Below, piece by piece: positions 10,280 to 21,832 of a DNA stretch of 64,000 nucleotides. Origin of the DNA: Cyrtodaria siliqua (Eukaryota > Mollusca > Bivalvia > Adapedonta > Hiatellidae). Below the pieces are notes generated by a model that did not search any database, was not told the DNA's origin, and was given only the letters and a program-made list of their open reading frames with translations. The position numbers were made by a program, and so were the translations under genes. The stretch's first letter is position 1. Each line of letters begins with the position of its first letter. The DNA is taken from assembly GCA_037043455.1 (NCBI GenBank), contig JAWPHD010003255.1, forward strand, positions 159,987 to 223,986. Direction: 5' to 3'.

Positions 10280-10763
10280 ATAAACATGGTGGGTAAAAAA
10301 AACAAATAGTAACCAGAAGGGTTTTCCACAGAACACTTGTGTTGCCTACTGTGCGCTTATTTCATCAAGTACAATCTATCAAGTTTGAAAACAGGGGATA
10401 ATCCTTAATGAATTATGGAGATTTTTTTCTAAATTGTTAATGTTTACGATAATGGGCGCAACTCGGAATTGGATAATTGATGAGGAACTGTATAAAGAAA
10501 TATAAAAAGATCGGACAGGGAAATTAGCATTCAAGGAGAACAGTCAACCACAAAACACAGAAACAAACACGCAAAAAGACAAACAAGAAGGCAAAAGTAA
10601 TAATAAATGCAAACGCCATCACAAACACAAAAGGGTTGACAATAGGGCTACCGCCTTGGAACGGTCAGTGGCAAAGCAGACCTCTGGGAGTTCAAACCGG
10701 TTCTAGGGTGCACCAAACCTCACACTTACCCTACTGTCATCCTATTAAAACAGGACAGTGTAA
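10280..10763. other. Unassigned AT-rich sequence
   Basis: No recognisable gene, repeat cap or transposon terminus. A short frame beginning at 10,636 runs into the following repeat cap, so it is not a gene. Confidence 0.5.
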
Positions 10764-11072
10764 AACAAGAGGCCCAAGAGGGCCTGTGGACGCTCTACTG
10801 GCTAACATGGCTCTTATAACATCAATGAAGCGAGTGACTGCCATTTACGTTTTTTTGAAAGTTTTGGGCAAAAAACAACTTCTTGACTAAATCAAGGGCC
10901 ATAACTCAAGAATCTGGTAAAGTTTAGTAAAGATCAGATGAACAGTGAAGGCCCTACCATATCAACGAGGCAAAATAAAGCATTTTTAACTAAATCAAGA
11001 GCCATAACAAAAATGAAAAAAATTAAAAAAATATATCAATAAAAAACAAAACAAAACAAAAAAAAAACAAAA
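10764..11072 (+). repeat. Truncated family 1 element
   Basis: 5' cap AACAAGAGGCCCAAGAGGGC with GCTCTACTGGC just downstream, then two partial type-B monomers and an A-rich run. It is directly followed by a second full cap at 11,073, so two family 1 5' ends are only ~310 bp apart. Confidence 0.7.
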
Positions 11073-12129
11073 ACAAGAGGCCCAAGAGGGCCTGTGGACG
11101 CTCTACTGGCTCTTGATAAGGTTTATGTATAAGGGGCCATAACTCTTTCAAATATTGTTCAACCAGAACATGGTGAAGATATACGCAACTTGGCTTGGTA
11201 CTGATTGTCCCTGACAAGTTTCGCTGAAATCCAGCAAGAGGTTCAGGAGAACTACTCTGTACAAAGTTAGTGTATTAAAACCTTTAAGGAGTCATAACTC
11301 TGCCAAAATTCATTCAACTAAAACACGGCAATGACAGGTGCAACTAGGCTTGGTACTGATCATCCCCATCAAGAGTCGTTGAAATGCAGCAAGGAGTTCA
11401 GAAGAGACTAATCTGGACAACGTTTGGCTATTAAAACCTTTAAAGGGCCATAAATCTGCCAAAAATCATTCAACCCGAATATGGCGATCATATGCACAAC
11501 TAGGCTTGATACTCATCATCCTTTTCAAGTTTCGTTAAAATCCAGTCAGGGATTCAGGAGAACTAGCCCGGAAAATATTTGTGTATCAAAAAGCCCGAAA
11601 AAATCTGTTAACCGGAATGCCACGATGACATGCACAACTATGCTTGCTGCTGATCATCCCTGTAAAGTTTCGTTGAAATGTGGGGAGGCGTTCAGGAGAA
11701 CTAGTCCAGACAAAGTTTGTGTATCAAAACCTTTAAAGGGCTATAACTCTGCCAAAAAATCATTCAACCGGAGCACGGCAATGATTTGCACAACTAGACC
11801 TGATACTGATCATCCTTGTCAAGTTTCGTTAAAATCCAGACAGGGGTTCAGGAGAACTAGCCCGAAAAATGTTTGTGTATCAGAAACCTTTAAAGGGCCA
11901 TAACTCCACCAAAAATCTGTTAACTGGAACGCGACGATGATATGCACAACTATGCTTGGTGCTGATCATCCCTGTAAAGTTTGGTTGAAATGTGAGGAGA
12001 CGTTCAGGAGAACTAGTCCGAAGTTTGTGTATTAAAACCTTTAAAGGGACATAACTCCGTCAAAATCATTCAACCAGAACACGGTGACGACATGTACAAC
12101 TAGGCTTGGTACTGATCATTCTTGAAAAG

Positions 12130-13610
12130 TTTCACTGAAATCGGGCCAAATGAAGGCCCTTTCTTCTTAATGAGGCCAAAATATAGCATATTTCAGAAAA
12201 TCAAAGGCCATAACTTCGGTGTAAATGGTCCAATCTGGCTGGTATTGAAATTTGTTGGAGCTTTCATTGATAGTAACAATCTGGTAAAGTTTGGTAAATA
12301 TCAGATGAAAAATGAATGCCCTATCGTATTGACGAGGCAAAATATAGCATCTTTAACTAAATCAAGGGCCATAACTCCGGTGTAAATGGTCCAATCTGGC
12401 TGGTATTGAAATTTGTTGGAACTTTCATTGATAGTAACAATCTGGTAAAGTTTGGTAAAGATCGGATGAAAAATGAAAGCCCTATCGTATTAACGAGGCA
12501 AAATATAGCATATTTTACTAAATCAAGGGCCATAACTCCGCTGTTCTGGTCTGATCTCGTTGGTTTTCAAATCTGTCCGAGCTTTTATTTATATTAACAA
12601 TCTGGTAAAGATTGGTAAAGATCGGACGAAAAACGAAGGCCCTATCGTAATATAGCATTTTTAACTAAATCAAGGGCCAGAGCTCCACTGTTGCTGGTCC
12701 GATCTGGCTGGTTTTCGAACTTGTCCAAGCTTTCATTGATATTAACAATCTGGCAATGTTTGGTAAAGATCGGATGAAAAATAAAGACCCTATCGTCTTA
12801 ACGAGGTAAACTATAGCCTTTTTAACTAAATCAAGGGCCATAACTCCGCTGTTACTGGTCTGATCTGGCTGGTGTTCGAACTTGACCGAGCTTTCATCGC
12901 CATTAACAATCTGTAAAAGTTTGGTAAAGATCGGATGAAAAATGAAGGCCCTATCTTCTTAACGAGGCAAAATATAGCATTTTGAACTAAATCAAGGGCC
13001 ATAACTCCGCTGTTACTGGTCCGATATGTATGGTTTTCTAACTTGTCCGAGCTTTCATTGATATTAACAAGTTGATAAAGTTTGGTAAAGATCGGATGAA
13101 CAATGAAGCCCCTATCGTCATAACGAGGCAAAATATAGCATTTTTAACTAAATCAAGGGCCGTAACTTCGTTGTTACTTGTCCGATATGGCTGGTTTTCG
13201 AACTTGTTCGAGCTTTCAACGACATTAACAATTTGATAAAGTTTGGTAAAGATCGGATGAACAATGAAGCCCCCATCGTCTTAACGAGGCAAAATACAGC
13301 ATTTTTAACTAAATCAAGGGCCATAACTCCGCTGCTACTAGTCCGATATGGCTGGTTTTCGAACTTGTCCGAGCTATCATTGATATTAACAATCTGATAA
13401 AGTTTGGTAAAGATTGGATGAAAAATGAAGGCCCTATCATCTTAACGAGGCAAGATATAGCATTTTTAACTAAATCAAGGGCCATAACTCTGCTGTTACT
13501 GGTCCGATCTGGCTGGTTTTCAAACTTGTCCGAGCTTTCATTGATATTAACAATCTGTTTAAGTTTGGTAAAGATCGGATGAAAAATGAAGGCCCTATTG
13601 TCTTAACGAG
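12130..13610 (+). repeat. Type-B tandem array, period ~161 bp
   Basis: Starts of GGGCCATAACTC (or variants) fall at about 12,366, 12,528, 12,674, 12,835, 12,996, 13,158, 13,318 and 13,481, giving a period of 160-162 with one 146-bp unit. Monomers carry TTGATATTAACAATCTG and GGTAAAGATCGGATGAAAAA. No frame stays open across the array. Confidence 0.9.
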
Positions 13611-13619
13611 ACAAAAGTT

Positions 13620-13685
13620 AACAGACGACGGACGACGGACGGACGACGGACGACAGACGACAGACGACGGACGACGGACAACACA
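13620..13685 (+). repeat. GACGACGGAC minisatellite
   Basis: Short purine-rich repeat of GACGACGGAC/GACAGAC just before the family 1 3' cap. The same position holds GGACAGACGGAC repeats in the elements ending at 3,821 and 54,549, so it is a regular part of the element architecture. Confidence 0.85.
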
Positions 13686-13730
13686 CCATCCCATAAGCTC
13701 TGCTGGCCGTTGGCCAGTAGAGCTAAAAAT

Positions 13731-14446
13731 CCCCGCCATGATCTTATCTCTAACCAACAAGACAGCATCAATAGGCAATATAAGTAAAACACAAATATGC
13801 TCGTATAAATATAATACAAAAAAACAATAGCCTAGAAAGCCACAATGAAGGCACTCAATGATTTGGCAGAAGCCAGAGCAACAAGAGAATAAACCATTAA
13901 GGGCACGACAAGAAAGATCATAGACAAACATCAAATGCCACCGTCTCAATGGGCTTTAGGTAGGCGTCATTATAGGGTCCACAGCCTGTCCGGTCATCGT
14001 ACAATTAAAGAGGAAAGCATAGTGGCGAACTGTAAAAGGGTCCACCACCAAGCATGCAGTATGTTGCAAAATGATAGGGGCATAACCTCTTTTGATAAAC
14101 TTTTTAACAAGTTTAACAAAGATAGTATGAAAGTGATCATGACCAAGAATCTTACGAAGTTTATAAATCACATCACAATAGAAGTCAGGTTGTGAGTTAC
14201 ATGACCATAGGTCAATATTTTGCCAAGTTAGGTTGCAGGTTAAAGTTTTATGAAAAGGGGCATAACTTTGCCAAAATGCAAGTTAGAATTATTGGTCATG
14301 GGTAAAAACACTCCTTCGGGTAAGATAAATAAATCTAGCAATCACTTTCGAGCAAGGACTGTCAAAATCTGCAATTTTAAGGGTTTGACCATTTTTAGTA
14401 ATGGTGGTCATCTTGAATGTCATGCTGACCTAATTTAATTTTCTTT
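13731..14446. other. Unassigned intergenic sequence
   Basis: No gene seen. Phrases such as GGGGCATAACTTTGCCAAAAT and GGTGGTCATCTTGAATGTCA suggest one more degenerate monomer family near 14,250-14,440. Confidence 0.45.
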
Positions 14447-14463
14447 GAATCCCATTGGAATTG

Positions 14464-14728
14464 AATTGAATTGGATTTTATAGTCGCACCAACAGCTAAG
14501 GTCATATGGCGACTTTCCAGCTTTCACTGGTGGAGGAAGACCCCAGGTGCCCCTCCGGGCAATTTTCGTGCACGGGCGGGCACCTGGGTAGAACCACCGA
14601 CGTTCCGCAAGCCAGCTGGATAGCTTCCTCACATAAAGATTCCTAAGCCCCAGAGGGATCGAACCTACAGCAGTGAGGGGCAAGTGATTTCAAGTCAGAG
14701 ACGTTAACCACTCGGCCACGTACGCCCC
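14464..14728 (-). mobile_element. tRNA-Ser-derived SINE with 17-bp TSD
   Basis: Same family and orientation as 9,826-10,100. Target duplication GAATCCCATTGGAATTG at 14,447-14,463 and 14,729-14,745. The A-box region reads TGGCCGAGTGG on the minus strand and the tail is CCAATTCAATTC. Tail and duplication overlap slightly in AATTG, so the boundary is uncertain by a few bases. Confidence 0.9.
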
Positions 14729-14745
14729 GAATCCCATTGGAATTG

Positions 14746-15465
14746 CATTGCTTAAACATTAAAGCAACCGAGGAGAAAAACTGATTAGGACTGCAGTTTT
14801 TACATTTAGTTACAATTCATAAAATATCAGGATATATGTAAAAGCGTTTCGATTGTCAAATAGACATTAATACCCTGCAAAAGATGTTCCCTGTTTCAAT
14901 CACACACATAAACACACAAAAACTATGGACAGACTAAACACAATGCCATGTCATAATACGTGCCTATGGGCACATACAAATGAAGGTTCTAGTGTTAACA
15001 AGGCAAAATATAGAATTTTTCAACAAAACAGGGGCCATAACTCTGTTGTTTAATATCCGATATTGGTTGTTTTATAAACTGTCTGAGTTTTCATTGATAT
15101 ATTAAGGACTCTTGATAAAGTTTGGTAAAGATCAATATAATACTAAGTGTTAACAGCAAAAAGTTAACAGTCGACGACTATGGACATAAGCTCATCCGGA
15201 AAGTAGGTCAAGAGTGAGCAAGAGGACAATGTTGAAAGAATGTGTAGCTTAAATTGAATCTTTCAATGAGAAGTATGTTGAAGCAAATAGTGTTACAGAA
15301 ACAGAGCTAAACACATGTTAAAAAATTCAAAACACATCCAATCAGGTCAATGCGTCGAGATTTTCACTAAAGCTACTTGACGAAATGTTCCTTAAAAGCC
15401 CGAAAAAACTAAGTTTTTGAAGTGTATATAGATAAAAGAATAATTTGTTTGTCATATATGTTTTT
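14746..15465. other. Mostly unassigned, one degenerate type-B monomer
   Basis: A decayed type-B-like unit lies near 14,985-15,150 (AAGGCAAAATATAGAATTTT, GGGGCCATAACTCTGTTG). The rest shows no gene, cap or terminus. Confidence 0.5.
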
Positions 15466-16135
15466 AATTGAATTAGGGTTTTAAGGCGCACCAACACATG
15501 AAAGGTTATATGGCGCCTAACGGGAATGAATTGAATTGAATTGAATTGGATTTTATAGTCGCACCAACAGCTAAGGTCATATGGCGACTTTCCAGCTTCC
15601 ACTGGTGGAGGAAGACCCCAGGTGCCCCTCCGGGCAATTTTCGTGCACGGGCGGGCACCTGGGTAGAACCACCGACGTTCCGCAAGCCAGCTGGATAGCT
15701 TCCTCACATAAAGATTCCTAGGCCCCTGAGGGATCGAACCTACAGCGGTGAGGGGCAAGTGATTGCAAGTCAGAGACTCTAACCACTCGGCCCAGACGCC
15801 CCTAACGGGAATGAACATGCCAGGCTCATCCTAATTGTACATCGAGATAAAATATGGAGAACGGGCCTAGAGCCTTCTCACCCTGAACTGCAGAGTTGCT
15901 GCAAATTCTATTGTAAACACTCTATTTACGCTGGAGCCACGTTATAGTTTTTCTGCCACTGCTCTAGTGATATGAGCGAGACGGCACCTGAAACAATGCA
16001 GGGGTCATGATGACCTTTAATGAGCATGAACAAAAAATGATAAAATCAACATGAATTTGGGGGGATTCTATCCCTCTGCCTTCCCCTCCAACGGGATCTG
16101 CAGTGGCCCTATTCTTTGCCCAGTAACCAAAAATT
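15466..16135 (-). mobile_element. Retroelement family R2 (LINE-like tail), split by a SINE
   Basis: On the minus strand the head near 16,135 contains GGGCAAAGAATAGGGCCACT, also present at 30,898 and 49,350. The 3' tail is GGCGCCATATAACCTTTCAT, then GTTGGTGCGCCTTAAAACCC. The body has TTCATGCTCATTAAAGGTC. No coding frame. Copies: 29,945-30,046 (tail only), 30,603-30,898 and 49,324-50,514. Its last ~45 bp resemble both the tRNA-Ser SINE tail and the LINE tail at 566-640. Confidence 0.7.
15531..15800 (-). mobile_element. tRNA-Ser-derived SINE nested in R2, with TSD
   Basis: Target duplication TAACGGGAATGAA (13 bp, or 15 with ambiguous CC) at 15,518-15,530 and 15,803-15,815, inside the R2 element whose sequence continues on both sides. 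A small deletion in the head (CGGCCCAGACG instead of CGGCCACGGACG) removes part of the tRNA-like 5' end but leaves A-box and B-box mostly intact. Confidence 0.88.
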
Positions 16136-16139
16136 TTAA

Positions 16140-17585
16140 AATCATGCAATAACATCATACCATCAGCCTCACCTATACCACAATTTACATTGATATAGTT
16201 TGTAAGAAAAGCTGCTAACCTTTCTCTGAGGCTCGGCATAACATTCGGGAGGTATCTTTGCTATTCAAACCAGCTGGGTTCATTCGCCATCTAACGTCTG
16301 GTAGGAGAACCAATCAAGCGCAATAAAAACATCTGTGGCTTCATCTAGGAAAGTCAATTTATAGACCTAAGTTACTTCTAGAAGGTATATTATGTAAAGC
16401 TTAGATAATATGTATAAATAAAAAGTTTTAATAGTGAAAATATATGAAATATCTTAGGAACTGAAACATTAAATGCATTCAGATGCATGAACGATATTGT
16501 GACCAAGGCCATTAATGATATTATGATGATCATTGTCAAGATTTTCAGTAAACTTGCTTGAACAAAATCCCGAAGTTGAGATGACCACTATTTGGTGCAT
16601 AATACATTAAAGAGTGTGTAAATTTTAATTTTAATATTAAATTGAATTTAAAGTCCACTCCATCTAATGTCTACTGGCAGAGGTGTTTGTTCTGCTTCTC
16701 ATTTCTGCGGATTCATCTACAAAAGAAAACATATCTTTTTAAAATATTTTAACAGCTAATATAAATATTTTCACCAAGTTTGAAGATCTGATAAAAAAAA
16801 TAATGTAGCATTGTTTTATTAAAACAAGGGCTGTAGCTCTGCTGTTTAATATCAAATATTGAGCAGAAACCTACTTCTGACCTTGTTTTATCAGTTGAGG
16901 GAAATTATTACTCCTGCACACCTCTACATGCTGACGATCAGATACATAAAGTTTGGAGAGAAAAGTATTTTTAGGTGTAAAAGAATAAGAGATGCAAGAA
17001 ACATTAACAGACTTTGTGATTTAAAAGTACAAAAGGATCCACAACTCCACCAGAAATGTCAAAATCAAACACAGAAGATAAATAAACTTGCTGGTGATTA
17101 TGTCCACAGTTGTGCTAGGCTATGATGTCTTGCAGTTTTATGAGAATAGGACATGCGTGAAAAACATTACAAGATGTCGCAATTAAAATACATAAGGCGG
17201 AAATTGTTGAATTCCAACTATGTCAGTATATATACAAACCTCTTTTTGCTGGTCATAATATCCACATCGTTTTTCGATGGTAGGTCTAACAGTTGAAGAA
17301 AAGGAAGAGAAGCAAGAAAAACATTAACGTTGTCATTTTAATTACTAACGTAATGTTCAGACTGATGCACAGGCAAATCAGAGATGTCTCTGAATTTATC
17401 TTCCCTGCTGTGGTATGTTAATTGTCTGGGTAAAAGTATAAACAGAAAAGTAAAGACAGAAGAACAAACAAACATTATTTTTCTTGGGGGAGATGGTTTA
17501 AAGATAAGCTCATTATAAGAGTTGGTCATTGATGAGAAATGAGGAAAAGAAAAAGAGTAACAAAACAAAACTTTTAAAAAAAATG
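16140..17585. other. Unassigned AT-rich DNA
   Basis: No frame longer than about 90 codons has a recognisable domain, and no repeat caps, TIRs or tRNA boxes are visible. A degenerate type-B-like phrase (ACAAGGGCTGTAGCTCTGCTG) occurs near 16,825. Confidence 0.5.
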
Positions 17586-17614
17586 CTGGGAAGTGGGGAC
17601 AAACATGGATGAGG

Positions 17615-17735
17615 CCCTCGGGAATGCATGTGTATGTGTGTGTGCGTGTGTGTGTGGTGGGGGTTTACAGGTCGTCTGGATGAGACATGTATTTGGGGGG
17701 GTGGGGGAGGGGGGAAAGAGGGGTGGCGGTTTGCA
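17615..17735. repeat. (TG)n and G-rich tract
   Basis: A TGTGTGTGCGTGTGTGTGTG-like microsatellite followed by G runs (about 17,694-17,730). Simple-sequence DNA; the G-rich part could adopt a quadruplex. Confidence 0.8.
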
Positions 17736-18687
17736 GTTCGTCTAGATGTGCCATCACTCAAAGCATGTGACACAAAATCGGCCTTATGATATAATAAGAA
17801 GAATATGACATTGATGACCTTGAAGATACAGACCTAATAAGATGAGAAAATTATTTGAATAAGTTACTTTGAATTCCTTTCATGGATGCAAGAGTTCTGG
17901 TGCAGGCACAACAAATTGGGCCTTACTGTAGACATTTAAGAAGTGAATGGCCTCCAGAGAACTTACAATAATATCTCAATAGCAAAACAGCAATTTGTGT
18001 AGATTGTTTCATAATTATTCACTAGATCTGTAGGAATTGCATCGCATGTTCATGGAATACTGCAGCATCTGACATCACATGAATTATTACCATATAATTA
18101 GAGCCATTCTTTAAATTAGTTAAGAAGAGGGTATGCTGTTATTGGAATCATTTTAACATTGTCAATTGGGAGTAATATTAATGTTATTCAAAATCTTTAT
18201 TCAAGTATAGCAACAACACAAAAATATTGACATGGGTGCTAAGAGTGGCAATAAAATGGGCCTAAATATAGACATACAGGAAGTGAACGTCCTTCAGAGT
18301 GGCCTTGACCTTAAAGATACTGACATGAGTGTTGAGTTATGCACATTGTCTTGTCAGATCAGTAAATATGTCAAACATATTTTGAAATCTCTCCATGCAT
18401 GAAAGAGTTATTAAGTGGTCATGAAAAGGACATTACTATAGGCATAAAAGAAGTGAATGACCTTCAGAGTGACCTTGACCTTGAAGATACTGACATGGGG
18501 TTGGATTTGGCACATTTTCTTGATGAAATGAGTAAATGTCCTACCTTATTCTGACATCCTTCCAAGAGTTCTGGAGTGGGCACGGAATTTGCCTTACTAT
18601 AGACATATAAGAGTGAATGGCCTTCAGAGTGACCTTGACCTTGAAGATACTGATATGGGTGTTGGGCTCTGCACATTTTTGATGAGA

Positions 18688-19045
18688 GATTGACCTTCTT
18701 GGGACACCTTTGGCATTCTAATCTTCTGATTCCTGATTGGCTAAGACGACTTCGAGCTGGCAATCGGATTGACCTAGTCACAATTCTGCAGGCAATCTGA
18801 TTGGCCATAATCTTAAACAGCAATTTTAAACTTCTTAGAGAAAAACTTAATCATCAACAGACTCCACAGACTATCTGCGTTGGAATTCTTCGCTCTTCAA
18901 CTCTACTGCTGCAGATCTACACTAAGCCGCTTTGGACGAGGGATGCTTGCTTCTACTCCCGGACTCTCCCACATCCATAATCTTCTTCAGAAAAGCTCGC
19001 CAAAAGGCCTAGTGCCATAGGGCGAGGGTAAACAAAAACTTTGCC
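18688..19045. mobile_element. 358-bp insertion in a monomer, 9-bp flanking repeat
   Basis: The monomer breaks at TTGATGAGA (18,679-18,687) and resumes with the same TTGATGAGA (19,046-19,054). The insert is more GC-rich than its surroundings, unlike anything else in the window, with ATTGG motifs near 18,755 and 18,797. It lacks evident terminal inverted repeats. Could be a short retroposon or a captured genomic fragment. Confidence 0.6.
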
Positions 19046-20415
19046 TTGATGAGATGAGCAATCCCTTCCTGCACAAAGTACTATTAGAGCAGACAAGAAA
19101 TGGGTCTTACTATCATGACCTTCTGAGAACTTACAATAATGTCTCAGTAGCAAAACAGCAATTTGTGTAGCTTGTGAGGTAAATATTCACTAGACCTGTA
19201 GGACCTCACATGTTCGTGGAATACTGCAGTGCGAATTATTACCATATAATTTGCTTCATTGTCTGATAGTTTATAAGAGGGTATGCTGTTATTGGAATCA
19301 TTTTAACATTGTCAATTGGAGCAATATTAATGTTATTCAAAATCTTTAAGTATAGCAACAACACAAAAAATATTGATAGCAGCTTTTGTTTCAGCTTTTG
19401 TTTCAACTGATCAGACTAAAATACTGACATGGGTGCTAGGTTCTGCATATCACCCTGATGAGATGAGTAAATATGTCAAGTTATTTTGAAATCTGTCTAT
19501 GGATACAAGAGTTCTGGAGTACAAAATGGACCTTACTATTGGCATACATGAAGTGAACATCCTTCAGTGGCACTGAACTTAAAGACACTAACATGAGAGT
19601 TGGGTTCTGCACATTGTCTTGATCAGATCAGTAAACATGCCAACATATTTTGAAATCCCTCCATGCATGCGAGAGTTATTAAATGGTCATGAAAAGGACC
19701 TTACAATAGAAGGCATAAAAGAAGTGTATGACCTTCAGAGTGACCTTGACCTTGAAGATACTGACATGGGGTTGGACTTGGCACATTGTCTTGATGAGAT
19801 GAGTAAATGTGCTACCTTATTCTGGTCATGAAAAGGACCTTACTATAGGCATAAAAGAAGTTTATGACCTTCAGAGTGACCTTGACCTTGAAGATACTGA
19901 CATGGGGTTGGACTTGGCACATTGTCTTCATGAGTAAATTTGCTACTTTATTTTGAAATCCTTCCATGGATGTGACATTTCTGGAGTGTGCACGAAATGG
20001 GTCTTACTATAGACATATAAGAAGTGAATGGCCTTCAGAGTGACCTTGACGTTTACGATACTGACAATGGTGTTCTGTTAGGCACATAATGCCTTGATGA
20101 GATGAGTAAATGTGCCTAGTTGTTTTGAGTTATGAAATGGACACAAACTTGGCCTTACTATAGACAAATAAGAGGTGAATGGCCTTCAGAGTGACCTTGG
20201 CCTTGAAGATACTGACATGGGTGTTAGGCTCTGCAGTCTTAATGAGAAGAGCAAACCATCTATGCATGAAGTACTATTAGAGCAGATGAGAAATGGGCCT
20301 TACAATAGACATATAAGAAGTGAATGACCTTCAGAAAGCTTACAATAATGTCTAGATAGCAAAACAGCAATTTGTGAAGATTGTGTGGTAATTATTCACT
20401 AGGTCTGTAGTACCT

Positions 20416-21380
20416 AAAAGAGTATGAGAGTGGACCTTTGGAAACGGCAGAACCTGACATATACAAAATATTGCAGTCGGTGTGTTCTTGGGCAAGACAC
20501 TTTCCCTTAGCCTCGTCCATCGGATGGGGACGTAAACGGGCGGTCCAGTGTATCGGTCTATCCTCCGAGCACGTTAAAGAACCATAGGAATAAGAGTAGG
20601 GCAGGTTCCTGGATTCCTATGTATCCTTCCCCTCTCTCTGGGGCGGCTCTAAATAACCTAGACTGTGTTGATGAGCAGTTTAACAACATTCAATTCAATT
20701 AATTGAGACTGTTCATGAACGGTAGTGAAATATGCTAGCTACCGCTCACGCCCTCTAGCCCCGGGTTGAGGAGAACTCAATATTCATAAAATCAATAGTA
20801 CACAATTTTAACCATCCCGAAGATGGCATGCATATGGCAGTGAACATGGAGTATATTTCTTCCCCATGTCGTACGGTGTATGGTCCCAGTATCTAATATA
20901 AAATTAAATGCCCCGAAGAGCGAAATAAACATAATGGAATTTAGTTGGGAGCAGCAGTTATGAAGCCTGCGTATCACAAGTAACAGCCAAAAGACTAAAT
21001 TAAAAAGCAGACAACATATCCTATGAGTGGGTAAACAATACCCAGAGCCTTTTATCGGCCGGAGTAGTGGAACCACCCAATCAAAAATTAAGTAAGAAAA
21101 CAAAAGAAATTGAAAATGTACCACCAATAACTAAATATAAGTATCGGGCTCAGCGATCTCCAAAGATCGAATGAATAAAAGTCCTGATTGCAAGCGCGGG
21201 CAGACGTTTTACTGCCGCCACACTGCACAAGCAACGCCACTGTGCTATATAAAAGAGTATGAGAGTGGACCTTTGGAAAGGGCCGAACATGACATATACG
21301 AAATATTGCAGTCTCGGTTTGATTGAGACTGTTCATGAACAGTAGTGAAATATGCTAGCTACCGCTCACGCCCTCTAGCC
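20416..21380. mobile_element. Element with ~125-bp terminal direct repeats (TRIM-like)
   Basis: The left repeat is 20,416-20,477 plus 20,702-20,760 and the right repeat is 21,251-21,380. Both start AAAAGAGTATGAGAGTGG and end CACGCCCTCTAGCC. The left copy is split by a SINE fragment. About 490 bp lie between them with no coding frame. Flanks are the two halves of a module X copy (GTAGTACCT | ACATGTTCG), which shows that the block inserted as a unit. No clear target duplication, primer-binding site or TG...CA ends, so an LTR origin is not established. Confidence 0.6.
20478..20701 (+). mobile_element. 5'-truncated copy of the conserved-domain SINE
   Basis: Matches 6,574-6,820 (TTCTTGGGCAAGACACTTTC, GAGCACGTTAAAGAACC, GGGGCGGCTCTAAATAACCT) but lacks the tRNA-like head with A- and B-boxes. 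Inserted in the left terminal repeat of the element above, so it is younger than that element. Confidence 0.8.
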
Positions 21381-21536
21381 ACATGTTCGTGAAATACTGT
21401 AGTGTCTCCTATCGCATGAATTATTACCATATAATTCAAGCCATTCTTTGATAGTTTATAGGAGGGTATGCTGTTATTGGAATCATTTTAACATTGTCAA
21501 TTGGAGCATTAATAATGTTATTCAAAACTGAGAATG

Positions 21537-21832
21537 TGTCCATGGGACACGGATGTCCTCATTAAAAACAATCAACGTAAAACAAAGAAAAAAAAAGGGC
21601 CACAATTCCAGTAATACAAGGTCGATATTGATGCAGAATATACAGGCACATCTTGAAATCATAGGTAAGCATCCTGTAAAGTTTTGAAACAATCAGTTCA
21701 GAAGTGTGGGAGGAGGAGGTGAGAAGTGTGGGAGGAGATAGTCACACAACCTTTTCGGGATGGACACTCGTACATACGTCTGGATGACCGGACGGCCTCA
21801 CTTCCCTCACCATTCAGTGATGGGGGCATAAA
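21537..21832 (+). mobile_element. Capped family 4 element in field II
   Basis: 5' end GTGTCCATGGGACACGGATG, a self-complementary hairpin, and 3' end GATGGGGGCATAAAAA. The IR word has drifted here. Flanks read ATGTTATTCAAAACT and TTATTCAAGTCTAGC, an interrupted module X, so its site differs from the family 4 copies in field III. Confidence 0.6.

Larger units (their letters stand above)
11073..13730 (+). mobile_element. Full-length capped family 1 element (2.66 kb)
   Basis: The 5' cap has AACAAG, hairpin AGGCCC-AAGA-GGGCCT (11,078-11,093), then GCTCTACTGGC at 11,100-11,110. The 3' cap has hairpin CTGGCC-GTT-GGCCAG (13,703-13,717), whose right arm runs into GCCAGTAGAGC at 13,713-13,723, followed by TAAAAAT. 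Inverted repeat 11 bp, perfect. The core has two tandem blocks: ~155-bp type-A units (11,140-12,130; ATGCACAACTAGGCTTG, GTTCAGGAGAACTAG) and ~161-bp type-B units (12,130-13,610). A GACGACGGAC minisatellite (13,620-13,685) precedes the end. The scattered reading frames are fragments of the monomers. Structurally this fits a non-autonomous element with a satellite-like core. Confidence 0.75.

Noticed and set aside
13470..13949. 159-codon minus-strand frame
   Set aside because: Runs through the GACGACGGAC minisatellite and type-B monomers; serine/valine/arginine repeats are the minisatellite read in frame.
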